Positions 7,380 to 18,100 of a stretch of DNA of 64,000 nt are shown in pieces. The stretch spans positions 806,001 through 870,000 of the forward strand of contig CANNCA010000002.1 of assembly GCA_947503005.1 (NCBI GenBank). The letters are read 5' to 3'. Position 1 is the first letter of the stretch; each line of letters starts with the position of its first letter. Made by a program: the position numbers and the translations under genes. The DNA is from an uncultured Flavobacteriaceae bacterium (GTDB lineage Bacteria; Bacteroidota; Bacteroidia; Flavobacteriales; Flavobacteriaceae). The notes under the pieces are model-generated. The model was not told where the DNA came from. It searched no databases and saw only the letters and a program-made list of their open reading frames with translations.

Positions 7380-9116
7380 ATGGGTACACTCGACTGGATC
7401 ATACTTTCAGGAACACTTTTATTCATAGTCGTTTACGGTGTTTGGAAAACCCGTGGCAGCAAAAATGTGCAAGATTATGTGCGTGGGGGTAATAACGCCA
7501 AATGGTGGACGATAGGATTATCCGTAATGGCCACTCAAGCAAGTGCCATTACCTTTCTATCTACACCAGGCCAAGCTTTCCATGACGGAATGGGTTTTGT
7601 TCAGTTTTATTTCGGACTGCCGCTTGCCATGATTGTCATTTGCTTGGTTTTTGTCCCTATTTACCACAGACTTAAGGTATACACGGCCTATGAATTCCTG
7701 GAAAATAGATTCGATTTAAAAACAAGGTCACTCGCAGCTATACTCTTTTTGATTCAACGCGGTTTAGCGGCCGGTATAACAATTTATGCCCCTTCAATTA
7801 TTTTGTCTGCCGTTCTTGGGTGGGATTTGCGTACACTCAACATTATTATAGGCACTTTGGTCATCATTTACACTGTTTCAGGTGGAACAAAGGCGGTAAG
7901 TGTTACCCAAAAACAACAGATGTTTATCATCATGGCCGGCATGTTTATTACTTTCTTTTTCATATTAGGCTATTTACCTGCGGATATCACTTTCAGTAAG
8001 GCGATGAAAATAGCAGGCGCAAGTGACAAACTGGAGATTTTGAATTTTGATTTTGATGCCAAAAGTAGATATACCTTTTGGAGCGGTATCACCGGTGGAT
8101 TCTTTTTAGCAATGGCCTATTTTGGCACCGATCAAAGTCAGGTTCAGCGTTACCTTTCCGGGAAGTCATTACGGGAAAGCCAACTAGGGCTTGTTTTCAA
8201 TGGGATTTTTAAAATACCAATGCAATTTTTCATTCTATTAGTCGGGGTAATGGTTTTTGTTTTCTATCAGTACAATCCTTCACCATTAAATTTTAATCCA
8301 TCGGCCACCAAGGTCGTTATGGATTCTCCCTATGCAAAAGACTATAGCCTTTTACAGGAAGGTCATATTGAATTAGAGACTCAAAAAACAATAGCCCAAA
8401 ATAAGTTTTCTGTTGCATTGGAATTAAAAGAATTCTCGGCAATCGAAGATGCGAAAGCTCAGATTGTCAATTTGAACAAAAGGGATAGTACGAATCGAGC
8501 TGCGGCCAAAGCTTTGATAAAACAGGCCGATGAAAGCACAGAGACAAACGATAAGGACTACGTTTTCATCCATTTTATCTTGAACAACTTACCCAAAGGT
8601 CTTATCGGCTTGTTACTTGCGGTAATATTATCGGCCGCAATGTCGTCCACGGCTTCCGAACTGAATGCTTTGGGAACCATAAGTGCGCTAGATTTATATA
8701 AACGCAACAAAAAAAGTGTGACATCTGAAAAGCATAATGTAAATGCATCAAAGCTATTTACTCTTATTTGGGGCGTTCTCGCAATAGTAATTGCTTGTAC
8801 TGCAAGCCTGTTCGATAATCTAATTCAATTGGTTAACATTATAGGGAGTATTTTTTATGGTAACGTTTTAGGTATTTTTCTGCTGGCCTTCTTTTTTAAA
8901 TTTGTAAAAGGTAATGCAGTTTTCTTCTCGGCACTATTGACTCAAGCCTTGGTCTGCGTAATTTATTATTATTTAATTCACATTCATCCTTCAGGCGAAG
9001 AAAAACTTGGTTATTTATGGTTAAACTTTATAGGAGCTGCGCTGGTCATAGTTATCTCATTGATTTTTGAAGGCTTCGACAGGCTTTTAAAGAACCCTCC
9101 CATTAAGACCTCATAA
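7380..9116 (+). CDS. Sodium:solute symporter (SSS family)
   Basis: A 578-residue integral membrane protein with about 13 hydrophobic segments. Family hallmarks are the early WWTIGLSVMATQASAITFL (substrate/sodium-site helix), the GTKAVSVTQKQQ loop, the FGTDQSQVQRYLSGKSLRES signature and SAAMSSTASELNALGT in a late helix. A hydrophilic insertion of about 70 residues lies near residues 315-390. SSS proteins import sugars, sugar acids or similar small solutes with sodium. Position directly after PIG-L and upstream of a sugar-type regulator and SusCD supports a sugar or deacetylated amino-sugar as cargo, which is inference. Confidence 0.9.
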   Translation: MGTLDWIILSGTLLFIVVYGVWKTRGSKNVQDYVRGGNNAKWWTIGLSVMATQASAITFLSTPGQAFHDGMGFVQFYFGLPLAMIVICLVFVPIYHRLKVYTAYEFLENRFDLKTRSLAAILFLIQRGLAAGITIYAPSIILSAVLGWDLRTLNIIIGTLVIIYTVSGGTKAVSVTQKQQMFIIMAGMFITFFFILGYLPADITFSKAMKIAGASDKLEILNFDFDAKSRYTFWSGITGGFFLAMAYFGTDQSQVQRYLSGKSLRESQLGLVFNGIFKIPMQFFILLVGVMVFVFYQYNPSPLNFNPSATKVVMDSPYAKDYSLLQEGHIELETQKTIAQNKFSVALELKEFSAIEDAKAQIVNLNKRDSTNRAAAKALIKQADESTETNDKDYVFIHFILNNLPKGLIGLLLAVILSAAMSSTASELNALGTISALDLYKRNKKSVTSEKHNVNASKLFTLIWGVLAIVIACTASLFDNLIQLVNIIGSIFYGNVLGIFLLAFFFKFVKGNAVFFSALLTQALVCVIYYYLIHIHPSGEEKLGYLWLNFIGAALVIVISLIFEGFDRLLKNPPIKTS

Positions 9117-9182
9117 CTCATTTAAGTTTGATCCTGCTATTTTTAGCAATTAGTTTCCCTTAACAAATAATTAAGATTTACC

Positions 9183-9190
9183 TATATTTA
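9183..9190 (+). promoter_or_regulatory. Probable promoter -7 box (TATATTTA)
   Basis: One base away from TAnnTTTG, 52 nt upstream of the GTG start of the LacI-type regulator. It is the only plausible box in the 126-nt gap. Confidence 0.4.
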
Positions 9191-9242
9191 GGGCTGATTA
9201 GTTAAACACTTTTGCCTAACCCTCAGGCCAATAACACTTAGA

Positions 9243-10286
9243 GTGGATAAAAAGTATACGATAAAAGACATTGCTAAACTCGCTGGCGTATCAAAAGGAA
9301 CGGTAGACCGAGTGCTTCATGGCCGCGGTAGAGTGTCGGAAAAAGCCAATGAAAAAATTAAGGCAGTACTTAAGGAGATTGACTATCGCCCAAATCCAAT
9401 TGCAAGAAGCCTTAAGAACAGTAAAGTATATAAAATCTTCGTTTTGTTGCCAGACCCAAAAGAAGACCCATATTGGATTCCGGCGCATGAAGGCATAAAA
9501 GATGCGATTAAGGAATTTAGTCCGTTCGGAGTAGTTGTTAAAAAATTTTTCTACCACCCGAAAGACCGTGCATCATTCATAGAGAAATCACATGAGGCGA
9601 TTCAATCTAGCCCTGACGTCCTGTTGATGGCTCCGGTGTTTCACAAAGAATCTTTGGAGGTATTCGAGAATTGTCAAAAACGAAATGTTTTAGTTGCACT
9701 GTTTAACAATTATATAGATGTATTAAATAATAAAAATTTCATTGGGCAAGATTTGCACAAAAGTGGCCGTGTTGCAGCAAGTTTAATGGACAAAATGCAA
9801 CGCCAAAAGCAGACAATTGCCATTCTTCATATCAATGAGGAGGCACACATGAGACAAAAAGAAAACGGATTTAAAGAATATTTCGAAGACAAGAAAGGCA
9901 TTTCACATTCAATAATCACTTATAGCCTGAATGAAGACAAGTCTGAGCAAATTGATTTTAAACTAGATATCTTTGATTTTTTTAAAAAAAACCCAAAAAT
10001 AAGCGCAGTTTTCGTGACCAACTCCAAAGCCTATCTCTTAGTTGAGGCTCTCAAAAATCTAGATAGGGATATTTCGATCGTTGGCTATGACCTCCTCAGA
10101 GAGAACATTAATCATCTTGAATCAGGTAAGATAGACTTTTTAATTCACCAGAAACCAAAAAGACAGGCTTACCTCGGTGTTGTCAATTTGGCAGAGCATT
10201 TTCTTTTCGGAAAACAGCTTCCTTTACAAAATTTACTTCCGATAGATATTATTACTGCGGAAAATGTGATGTATTATAGGGATTAG
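9243..10286 (+). CDS. LacI family transcriptional regulator
   Basis: The start is a GTG at 9243 because an in-frame TAG lies just upstream. The N-terminus KYTIKDIAKLAGVSKGTVDR is a textbook LacI helix-turn-helix, followed by the hinge region DYRPNPIARSLKNSK. Residues about 62-347 form a periplasmic-binding-protein-like sugar-sensing domain. LacI members bind palindromes with a central CG and are released or locked by a sugar. The gene directly precedes the susC leader, which contains a fitting palindrome at 10355-10370. It most likely controls the neighbouring SusCD transport genes and perhaps the symporter operon; the inducing sugar cannot be read from sequence. Confidence 0.9.
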   Translation: MDKKYTIKDIAKLAGVSKGTVDRVLHGRGRVSEKANEKIKAVLKEIDYRPNPIARSLKNSKVYKIFVLLPDPKEDPYWIPAHEGIKDAIKEFSPFGVVVKKFFYHPKDRASFIEKSHEAIQSSPDVLLMAPVFHKESLEVFENCQKRNVLVALFNNYIDVLNNKNFIGQDLHKSGRVAASLMDKMQRQKQTIAILHINEEAHMRQKENGFKEYFEDKKGISHSIITYSLNEDKSEQIDFKLDIFDFFKKNPKISAVFVTNSKAYLLVEALKNLDRDISIVGYDLLRENINHLESGKIDFLIHQKPKRQAYLGVVNLAEHFLFGKQLPLQNLLPIDIITAENVMYYRD

Positions 10287-10354
10287 TTCTAGATACCTGA
10301 TGCATTTCTGTTTTTAAATCGCTACAACGTTTTCGTGCATAAAAGGTTAAAACA

Positions 10355-10370
10355 ATGTGCTCGAACACAT
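10355..10370. promoter_or_regulatory. Candidate LacI-type operator (ATGTGCTCGAACACAT)
   Basis: A 16-bp near-perfect palindrome with central TCGA: ATGTG/CACAT arms and one mismatched pair. It lies about 100 nt upstream of the susC ATG and just before a TAGTATTG sequence at 10374-10381, one base off the -7 consensus, so a bound repressor would block that promoter. LacI-family operators characteristically carry a central CG. The link to the adjacent regulator is inferred. Confidence 0.55.
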
Positions 10371-10468
10371 ATTTAGTATTGATTCTCTTGCGTAATTATA
10401 AAAAAACGTTAATTTCATATCATATTAACTAGATGTTGAACTAACTCACATTATCAAAAAACCTAATT

Positions 10469-13400
10469 ATGATGAAAAAACTGCTCTTATTCTTAGTGCT
10501 GGTTTTAGGGACATACCCTTTGCTCGCGCAAACTAAAACTGTATCGGGAACTGTTACTGATGCATCCGATGGTTCACCACTACCTGGTGTAAACGTTTTG
10601 GTGCAGGGCACCACTAACGGAACACAAACCGATTTTGATGGAAATTATACCATTAGTGCGGATGAAGGTAATGTCTTGACTTTTTCTTATTTAGGAATGT
10701 CAAGTCAAAATATTACAGTGGGCTCATCTAATACGATCAATGTATCTATGATAGAAGATGCCAGTCAACTTGATGAGGTGGTTGTAACCGCACTAGGTGT
10801 GAAAAGACAGAAAAAGTCGCTGACCTATGCTACACAAGGAGTTGACCCAGATGGAATCGATGAGGCGCGGCCTCAACAGAACCTAGTAAACAGTTTACAA
10901 GGTAAAGTAGCGGGCCTATCTATTCAAACATCAGGTAATGGTGTTAGTGGTTCTTCAAAAGTCGTACTTCGAGGGAATCGATCTATTGCTGGTAGTAGTC
11001 AGGTGTTATACATTGTAGATGGCGTTCCACTGGGAGGGGATATTTCTGATATTAGTCCAGATGATGTTGCTTCGATAAATGTTCTTAAAGGAGCGAATGC
11101 CGCAGCTCTTTATGGTGCTAGAGCAAATAATGGAGCTATTATTATAACCACAAAAACTGGTACTTCGGGAAGAATGACCGTAGACATTAGTTCTACAATT
11201 GCCGCTCAACAAGGCAATATCCTATTCGATTACCAAAATCAGTTCGGGCAAGGAAGTGGCGGAGTGTACAATCCGGCGTCAACTGGTTCTTGGGGTCCAG
11301 CACTAAATGGTTCATCGGTTGCCGGATGGCAGCCACAGACACCGACGAGCTACAATTTCAGTCCTCAAGCTGACAACGTAAACGATTTTATGCAAACGGG
11401 ATTCAACCTTGCAAATAACATTTCAATACGTTCTGGATCTGAAAAAATGCAAACCTTTTTTGGATATACACATGAATTGCGAAACGGAATCGTACCAGAT
11501 AACGATTTAAAACGACACAATGTGAGTTTGAAGATTGATAACAATCTAATTGATAATAAATTAGTCTTAAGCACAAAAGTGAATTATATAAGGTCTGACC
11601 TTAATAACCTACTAGACACGGGTGAGTCTTTCAGTAACCCATGGAGACACGCATATCGTTTACCTAGAAATATCCGAACGGTTGATGCTGAAGAATATCA
11701 ATATCGTGATGCGGGTGGAAATGTTCGCCAGAATTATTGGAAGCCTGGCGATAACGGTGGTGCTAACCCATACTGGACTATCAATAAGAACTTGAAGGAA
11801 ATTGTTACCAATCGAATCATCGGGTATATGTCTTTAAAGTACAATTTTGCCGACAACCTTAGTCTTTTGGTGCGAACGGCTGTTGATCAAAGTAGTGAAA
11901 GTCGAGAAGACAGATTATTCAATGATTCCTATATAATTGCGGACAACGGTAATTATGTTACTAGAAACGCAAGTGATCTTGAATGGAATACTGACTTTCT
12001 ATTGAGTTATGATAAGCAACTCAATGATAACCTTGCCTTTAATTTAAATGTGGGTGGTAACAACCGTCAAGCGAATGACAAGTTCGTAAGAACCAATGCA
12101 GGAGGGTTGAATGCTGCGAATATTTTTGCGATCAGTAATTCGCAGAATTTAACAGCAAGTCAAGATTTAAATCGTAGAGAAGTTAATTCTTTATACGCAT
12201 TTGGGCAAGTCGCTCTAAAAGACGCTGTCTTTTTAGATCTAACATATCGTAGTGATTGGAGTTCAACTTTACCTCCTGAAAATAGAAGGTTTGACTATTA
12301 TTCAGCTGGTTTAAGTGCTGTGGTTTCTGACCTGACTACAATGCCAGATTTTTTATCCTATTTGAAACTTAGAGGTTCCTATGCGGAGGTAGGAAATGAC
12401 ACGGCGCCATTTAATTTAACCAGAATTGCTAGTTTGCAAGCTGGTGGGTTTATACAATTAGGAACTCAACTACCAAATCCTGATTTAAAACCAGAACGTA
12501 CGAAATCATTAGAATTTGGATTCGATGCCCGTTTCTTAGAAAATCGACTTGGTCTAGATTTCACATACTATAAAACAAATAGTATTGATCAACTTTTTGG
12601 TCAACAAGTTCCTCAAGGTTCTGGTGTTGCGACTAGATTTATAAATGGTGCGGATATCCAAAATAATGGCGTAGAAATCATATTAACTGCTACTCCTGTA
12701 AATACTGCTGACTTTAGCTGGAACCTGACCTTTAATTATGCAAAGAACAATAGTGAAGTACTATCTTTAGCTGAAGGTCTAGAAACATTGAGCTTTGGTG
12801 GAGACTTCTTTAGGAGGTTTGAATTGAATGTAGGTGATGAATGGGGTAATGTATATTCCAGAGGTTTTGCAAGGGATGATCAAGGGCGTGTATTGGTAGC
12901 TGCTGATGGTACTCCAGAAATTACATCCGGTCAAGACGTATTGGTTGCAAATTTCAATCCAGATTGGTTGGGGGGTATGAGTAATAACTTCACTTATAAA
13001 AATTGGAATTTTGGATTCCTAATCGATATTCGCCAAGGTGGTGAGGTAGGTTCCTTCACAAATGCGATTTTAGCTTCGGATGGAGCTCTTCAAAGTACAG
13101 TTGCAGGACGTGATGGCTCTCTTGTTTTCGGTACAAATATCTTTCCTGAGTTAAATGTAGTACAGGCCGATGGCAGTGCGAATAACATTCAAGTGAATGC
13201 AGAACAGTTTTGGGCTAAGGTTGGTGGTCGGAACTCCCCGGTTGGTGAAGCTTTCGTAGAAGATGCGTCGAATATTAGAATGAGAGAGATGACTTTGGGC
13301 TATAGCCTTCCTAGCTCAATTTTGGGTAATGGTCCGTTCAGAGCTATAAAATTATCTCTTGTCGGAAGAAATTTATTTTTCTTTAAAAATAACGCATCTA

Positions 13401-13507
13401 TCGACCCTGAAGTGGTAACTGGCACTGCAACTAATGCAGATGGTTTTGAATCTTTTGCTCCACCTACTACCAGAAGTTTAGGATTGAATGTGAAATTTGG
13501 ATTCTAA
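10469..13507 (+). CDS. SusC/RagA family TonB-linked outer membrane transporter
   Basis: A 1012-residue protein with signal peptide MMKKLLLFLVLVLGTYPLLA, then a carboxypeptidase-regulatory-like domain (about residues 24-100, VSGTVTDASDGSPLPGVNV), a TonB-box-like stretch LDEVVVTALGVKRQKKSLTY and a plug domain (about 110-235, with VLRGNRSIAGSSQVLYIVDG). The remainder is a beta barrel ending in the outer-membrane-type aromatic C-terminus LGLNVKFGF. SusC proteins import oligosaccharides, or in RagA-like cases peptides, across the outer membrane in complex with a SusD lipoprotein. The SusD partner follows 28 nt downstream. Expression is probably controlled through the palindrome in its 182-nt leader. 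Confidence 0.95.
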   Translation: MMKKLLLFLVLVLGTYPLLAQTKTVSGTVTDASDGSPLPGVNVLVQGTTNGTQTDFDGNYTISADEGNVLTFSYLGMSSQNITVGSSNTINVSMIEDASQLDEVVVTALGVKRQKKSLTYATQGVDPDGIDEARPQQNLVNSLQGKVAGLSIQTSGNGVSGSSKVVLRGNRSIAGSSQVLYIVDGVPLGGDISDISPDDVASINVLKGANAAALYGARANNGAIIITTKTGTSGRMTVDISSTIAAQQGNILFDYQNQFGQGSGGVYNPASTGSWGPALNGSSVAGWQPQTPTSYNFSPQADNVNDFMQTGFNLANNISIRSGSEKMQTFFGYTHELRNGIVPDNDLKRHNVSLKIDNNLIDNKLVLSTKVNYIRSDLNNLLDTGESFSNPWRHAYRLPRNIRTVDAEEYQYRDAGGNVRQNYWKPGDNGGANPYWTINKNLKEIVTNRIIGYMSLKYNFADNLSLLVRTAVDQSSESREDRLFNDSYIIADNGNYVTRNASDLEWNTDFLLSYDKQLNDNLAFNLNVGGNNRQANDKFVRTNAGGLNAANIFAISNSQNLTASQDLNRREVNSLYAFGQVALKDAVFLDLTYRSDWSSTLPPENRRFDYYSAGLSAVVSDLTTMPDFLSYLKLRGSYAEVGNDTAPFNLTRIASLQAGGFIQLGTQLPNPDLKPERTKSLEFGFDARFLENRLGLDFTYYKTNSIDQLFGQQVPQGSGVATRFINGADIQNNGVEIILTATPVNTADFSWNLTFNYAKNNSEVLSLAEGLETLSFGGDFFRRFELNVGDEWGNVYSRGFARDDQGRVLVAADGTPEITSGQDVLVANFNPDWLGGMSNNFTYKNWNFGFLIDIRQGGEVGSFTNAILASDGALQSTVAGRDGSLVFGTNIFPELNVVQADGSANNIQVNAEQFWAKVGGRNSPVGEAFVEDASNIRMREMTLGYSLPSSILGNGPFRAIKLSLVGRNLFFFKNNASIDPEVVTGTATNADGFESFAPPTTRSLGLNVKFGF

Positions 13508-13535
13508 AAAAAATTGTAACTTTAAAGAAAAAATT

Positions 13536-15098
13536 ATGAAAAAAGTATTAATTAAATTTGGCCTCGGAATAGCCATGGTAGGGGTCTTCTCAGGCTGTAC
13601 TGAAAATTTCGACGAATTGAACACGGATCCCTTAGCACTTGATATTGGAGCTTTGGAAGAAAGTCAAGTTTTACAGGGTCAAGCCTATGCTCAAGCGCAA
13701 TATGTATCTGTGAACGGATTACATTGGCGATTTCAAATTTCTCAAAATTTATTCTCTGATATTTGGGCTCAATATTATGCCACTACCGCTGCAGGATTTG
13801 ACTCCGATCGATATGTACAAGTAGGAAGATGGGCTGATTTGGCTTGGGGTTCGTTTTACGGTCAAGCGGCTCCACAGATTAAATTAGTAGAAGACCTTTC
13901 TGAAGCCAATGGAAATCAAGTTGGTAATGCCATGGCCAAAATTCTTAGAGTACATGCTTACCATCGTATTACCGATTATTGGGGACCTATACCCTATTCT
14001 GCTTTTGGAAATGGAGAGTTATCTGTGCCATATGATTCTCAGCAAGCTATTTATGACGATTTTTTCACTACACTAGATGAGGCGGTATCTCAATTAAGTG
14101 GGGGAGGATCTTCATATGCTGGTAGTGACAGGGTTTACGGTGGGAATGCCGCCAGCTGGCAAACTTTTGCCAACAGCCTACGACTGCGATTAGCAATGCG
14201 GATTCGATATGCAGATCCAGGTAAAGCTCAAACTGAAGCGGAAAAGGCTGTTTCTGCTGGAGTTATGACTGACAATTCTCAAAATGCATATGTTTCAGTT
14301 GACGATATAAATAGAAACCCTCTCGAAACTATTACTGATTGGGGAGAATTTAGAATGAGTGCCACTATGGAAAGTATTTTGGAAGGGTATGGAGATCCCC
14401 GTATGCCCGAATATTTTGCTCCGGCCGCTGATGGTGATTCAGATGGAGATGGTAGTCCATATGAAGGTTTGTTAAATGGACAAACCAAAGTAGATTTAGA
14501 AACAAGTAAGAATGCTGGGCACTCTGATTTGGCTACAAAATTCATTGATGTCGCCAAAGGTGGTACTAACCCGCCAATTGAAATCATGAACGCTGCAGAA
14601 ATGTACTTTTTAAGAGCGGAAGGTGCACTTCAAGGATGGTCTATGGGTGGCAGCGCTCAGAGCCTTTATGAAGATGGTATACGAGCTTCAATGACCGAAA
14701 AGACAGGGGCTGATGCCGCAGCAATCGATGGATATATTGCAAGTACGTCCGTTCCGGTGGCCTTTGAACCAGGTGCAATGCCCGTGACAGATATTCCAGT
14801 AGCCTTTGCAGCAGATCCTGAGACGCAATTCGAGCAAATAATGACCCAAAAATGGTTGGCGATTTATCCTAATGGATGGGAAGCATGGGCTGAATTGAGA
14901 AGAACAGGATATCCTAAACAATATGCAAGAGTACAATCGGAAAATCCTGATGTTGCTGTAGACGAAATCATGCGTAGAATGGTTTATGTTCAAAGTGAAT
15001 TTGACACCAATGGTGAGGCAGTGCAGGCCGCAATTGGTGGTACTGAATTAGGAGGAGCAGACAAAAACAACACCAAATTGTGGTGGGATAAGAAATAA
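13536..15098 (+). CDS. SusD/RagB family outer membrane lipoprotein (SusD_2-like)
   Basis: The ATG at 13536 is chosen because it yields a lipoprotein signal (MKKVLIKFGLGIAMVGVFSG, then Cys); an in-frame start at 13497 would lie inside susC. Mature protein is about 500 residues with helical TPR-like content typical of SusD. Landmarks are TENFDELNTDPLALD after the lipidated Cys, RVHAYHRITDYWGPIPYS, EIMNAAEMYFLRAEGAL and QKWLAIYPNGWEAWAELRRT, matching the SusD_2 (PF12771) branch. It caps the SusC pore on the cell surface and binds the ligand. The gene is followed by a strong terminator at 15121, ending the susCD transcript. Confidence 0.93.
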   Translation: MKKVLIKFGLGIAMVGVFSGCTENFDELNTDPLALDIGALEESQVLQGQAYAQAQYVSVNGLHWRFQISQNLFSDIWAQYYATTAAGFDSDRYVQVGRWADLAWGSFYGQAAPQIKLVEDLSEANGNQVGNAMAKILRVHAYHRITDYWGPIPYSAFGNGELSVPYDSQQAIYDDFFTTLDEAVSQLSGGGSSYAGSDRVYGGNAASWQTFANSLRLRLAMRIRYADPGKAQTEAEKAVSAGVMTDNSQNAYVSVDDINRNPLETITDWGEFRMSATMESILEGYGDPRMPEYFAPAADGDSDGDGSPYEGLLNGQTKVDLETSKNAGHSDLATKFIDVAKGGTNPPIEIMNAAEMYFLRAEGALQGWSMGGSAQSLYEDGIRASMTEKTGADAAAIDGYIASTSVPVAFEPGAMPVTDIPVAFAADPETQFEQIMTQKWLAIYPNGWEAWAELRRTGYPKQYARVQSENPDVAVDEIMRRMVYVQSEFDTNGEAVQAAIGGTELGGADKNNTKLWWDKK

Positions 15099-15120
15099 CC
15101 TCATTTTTCAATGTAGATAA

Positions 15121-15152
15121 AAAGCACCAATTCTTTCTTATTGGTGCTTTTT
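15121..15152 (+). terminator. Rho-independent terminator after susD
   Basis: Perfect 11-bp stem AAAGCACCAAT / ATTGGTGCTTT with an 8-nt loop, followed by T residues, 22 nt after the susD stop. Confidence 0.85.
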
Positions 15153-15159
15153 ACTTTTG
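15152..15159 (+). promoter_or_regulatory. Promoter -7 box (TACTTTTG)
   Basis: An exact TAnnTTTG match immediately after the susD terminator and 39 nt before the ATG at 15199. It shows that the FG-GAP lipoprotein gene has its own promoter and that upstream alternative starts are too early. Confidence 0.6.
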
Positions 15160-15198
15160 CTACAACCATTAGTTTTGATAATAAAGCGAAATGCTTAT

Positions 15199-18100
15199 AT
15201 GAAACCTATTACCTTAAAAGTATCTGCTTTTATTTTATTGCTTGTCGTCCTTTCATGTAAAAAAGATGACAAGTCCAAATTATTTTCCCTACTTCCATCC
15301 AGTCATACGGGTATCAAATTCAAAAACACCTTAAAGGAAACAAAAGAATTTAATGTTCTAGAATATGGTTATCTCTATAATGGTGGCGGCGTATCCATAG
15401 GTGATATTAATAATGATGGCTTATCCGACCTTTATTTTACAGGAAACATGGTTGGAAGTCGTCTATACCTAAATAAAGGAAATTTCAAATTTAAGGAGAT
15501 TGCCGAAGAAGCCGGTGTTTTTGCCGAAGGCCTTTGGAATACTGGAACCACCATGGCGGATGTGAATGCAGACGGCTTTCTTGATATTTACGTATGTAGG
15601 TCCGCTGCAAACAACCCCTCAAAACGAAAAAATCTACTTTTTATTAATAATGGCCCTTCCGCAAGCTCAGGGCAAGTAACATTTACTGAAAAGGCTGATG
15701 AATTCGGTATCGCTGATTCAGGATATTCAACTCAAAGTGCCTTTTTTGACTACGACAAAGACGGCGATCTAGATTTGTATGTTTTGAATCACTCTACACA
15801 GGAATACGCTGGTTTTGGTCAAATAACGGCCTCTCTTAAAAATCGTAAAAATGATGCGTATACAGATAAACTTTACCGCAATGACAATGGTAGGTATAAA
15901 GAGGTAAGCAAAGAGGCTGGCTTAATCTCCAATGTCCTTGGTTTTGGTCTTGGAGTTGCCGTCTCAGACTTAAACAATGATGATTGGCCGGATATCTACA
16001 TTTCAAATGACTACAATGAACAAGATTATTTGTACATCAATAATCAAGACGGCACTTTCTCCGAAAGACTAGAAAAATATATCGGACATACCTCTCTTTT
16101 TTCAATGGGATCTGATATTGCAGATATCAACAATGACGGTTTTACCGACATTATGACCTTAGATATGTTACCAGAAGGAATCCAGAGGCAAAAAATGATC
16201 TCAGGTCCCGATAATTATGATAAATACCAATTGCTGGTTAACTCCGGTTTTTACAATCAGACTATGCGCAATATGCTGCATCTCAATAATCAAGGGCAAT
16301 CTTTTTCCGAAATCGGGCAGTTTTCAGGTATTTCAAATACAGATTGGAGCTGGGCCTCGCTTTTTGCTGATTTCAACAACGATGGTCACAAAGATGTTTT
16401 CATTACTAATGGTTATAAACGTGATTATACCAATATGGACTTTATTAACTATGCCGTACAGGCTAAGTTAAAAGAAAACAAAACCGGCAAGCAAACTGCC
16501 ATCATGGAACTTCTTGAGGAAATACCTTCAACCGTGGTTGAAAACTACGCCTATGAGAATAATGGTGACTTAACCTTTACCAAAAGAAACATGGACTGGG
16601 GATTAAATCAAGAATCCCTATCCAATGGGGCCGCATACGCGGATTTGGACAATGATGGAGATTTAGATTTGGTCGTGAACAATATTGAACAAGAGGCCTT
16701 CATTTACAGAAACAACAGTGAAGCTTTAGTTCAAAATAATTATCTCAAAATAAGCTTAAAGGGTAAAGGTGCAAATACCTTCGGTATCGGCGCAAAAGTA
16801 ATCGTTCAGATTGGTGAAAAAATAATAATGCAAGAATGTATGCCCACAAGAGGCTATCAGTCTTCTGTTGATTATCCTTTGCTATTCGGACTGGGCAAGA
16901 CAGATTCCGTCGCCAATATAACGGTTAAATGGCCAGATGCAAAGGAACAGACCCTGAACAATGTAAAACTGAACAAGACCCTAGTCTTGGAACAAAAAAA
17001 CGCAGTTGACCAAAAGAAAAAAACCTTAAACACTAATCTTACCTATTTTACAGCTATTACACAAGACTCCACTATTCCATTTATACACCGTGAGAATAGT
17101 TTTGTTGACTTCAAACGAGAACAACTTTTACCACATAAAATATCAACCCTAGGTCCTAAAATAGCAAAGGCTGATATCAACAATGATGGTTTGGAGGATT
17201 TGTTCATTGGTGGCGCCAAAGGTAGTTCGGGAAGCCTTCTTGTTCAGAAAGCCACAGGTGAATTTGTTCAATCCAACATGTCTTTGTTTCAGAAGGAGGC
17301 AGTATATGAGGATGTGGACGCACTATTTTTTGATGCCGATGGCGACAGTGATATGGACCTCTATGTAGTTAGTGGAGGCGCAGACTTTGAGATAAATTCC
17401 CCTGAACTTCAAGACCGACTATATATCAACAATGGAAAAGGTAATTTCTCAAAAAGTGAAAGAGTATTACCGGAAATGCTTATTAGCGGTTCATGTGCAA
17501 CTGCAACAGATTATGATGATGACGGTGATATGGACTTGTTTATTGGAGGACGCCTAGTGCCAGGAATGTACCCAAAAGCTCCTCGAAGCTATGTTTTGCA
17601 AAATGACGGCAAGGGTCGGTTTACGGATTTCACCTCAGAAGTAAATGAAGCACTATTGAGCCCTGGAATGGTTACTGATGCCTTGTGGACAGATTTTGAT
17701 GGGGACACAAAAGATGATTTAATCTTAGTGGGCGAATGGATGGCAATCCGAATGTTCAAAAATGTTGATGGAGTTTTAAAAGAAGTGACCCAAGAAAGTG
17801 GAACATTAGATTCAAATGGGTGGTGGAACGTTATTACACCTGGGGATTTTGATAATGATGGTGATACGGATTACATATTAGGTAATTTCGGTTTGAACTC
17901 GCAATTAAAAGCTTCAAAAAATGAACCTGTTGAACTGTACGTCAAAGATTTTGACGGTAACGGATCACTAGATCCTATTATGTGTTCTTATGTTTTAGGC
18001 GAAAGTTATCCTGTATTTTCTAAAGATGATTTGCTAGGTCAACTGAGTGGACTTAAAACCAAATACAACAGTTATTCAGAATATTCCGATCAAAAAATTA

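Noticed and set aside
13497-13535. Earlier start of SusD inside the susC 3' end
   Set aside because: It would bury the lipoprotein signal; ATG 13536 gives a correct lipobox.
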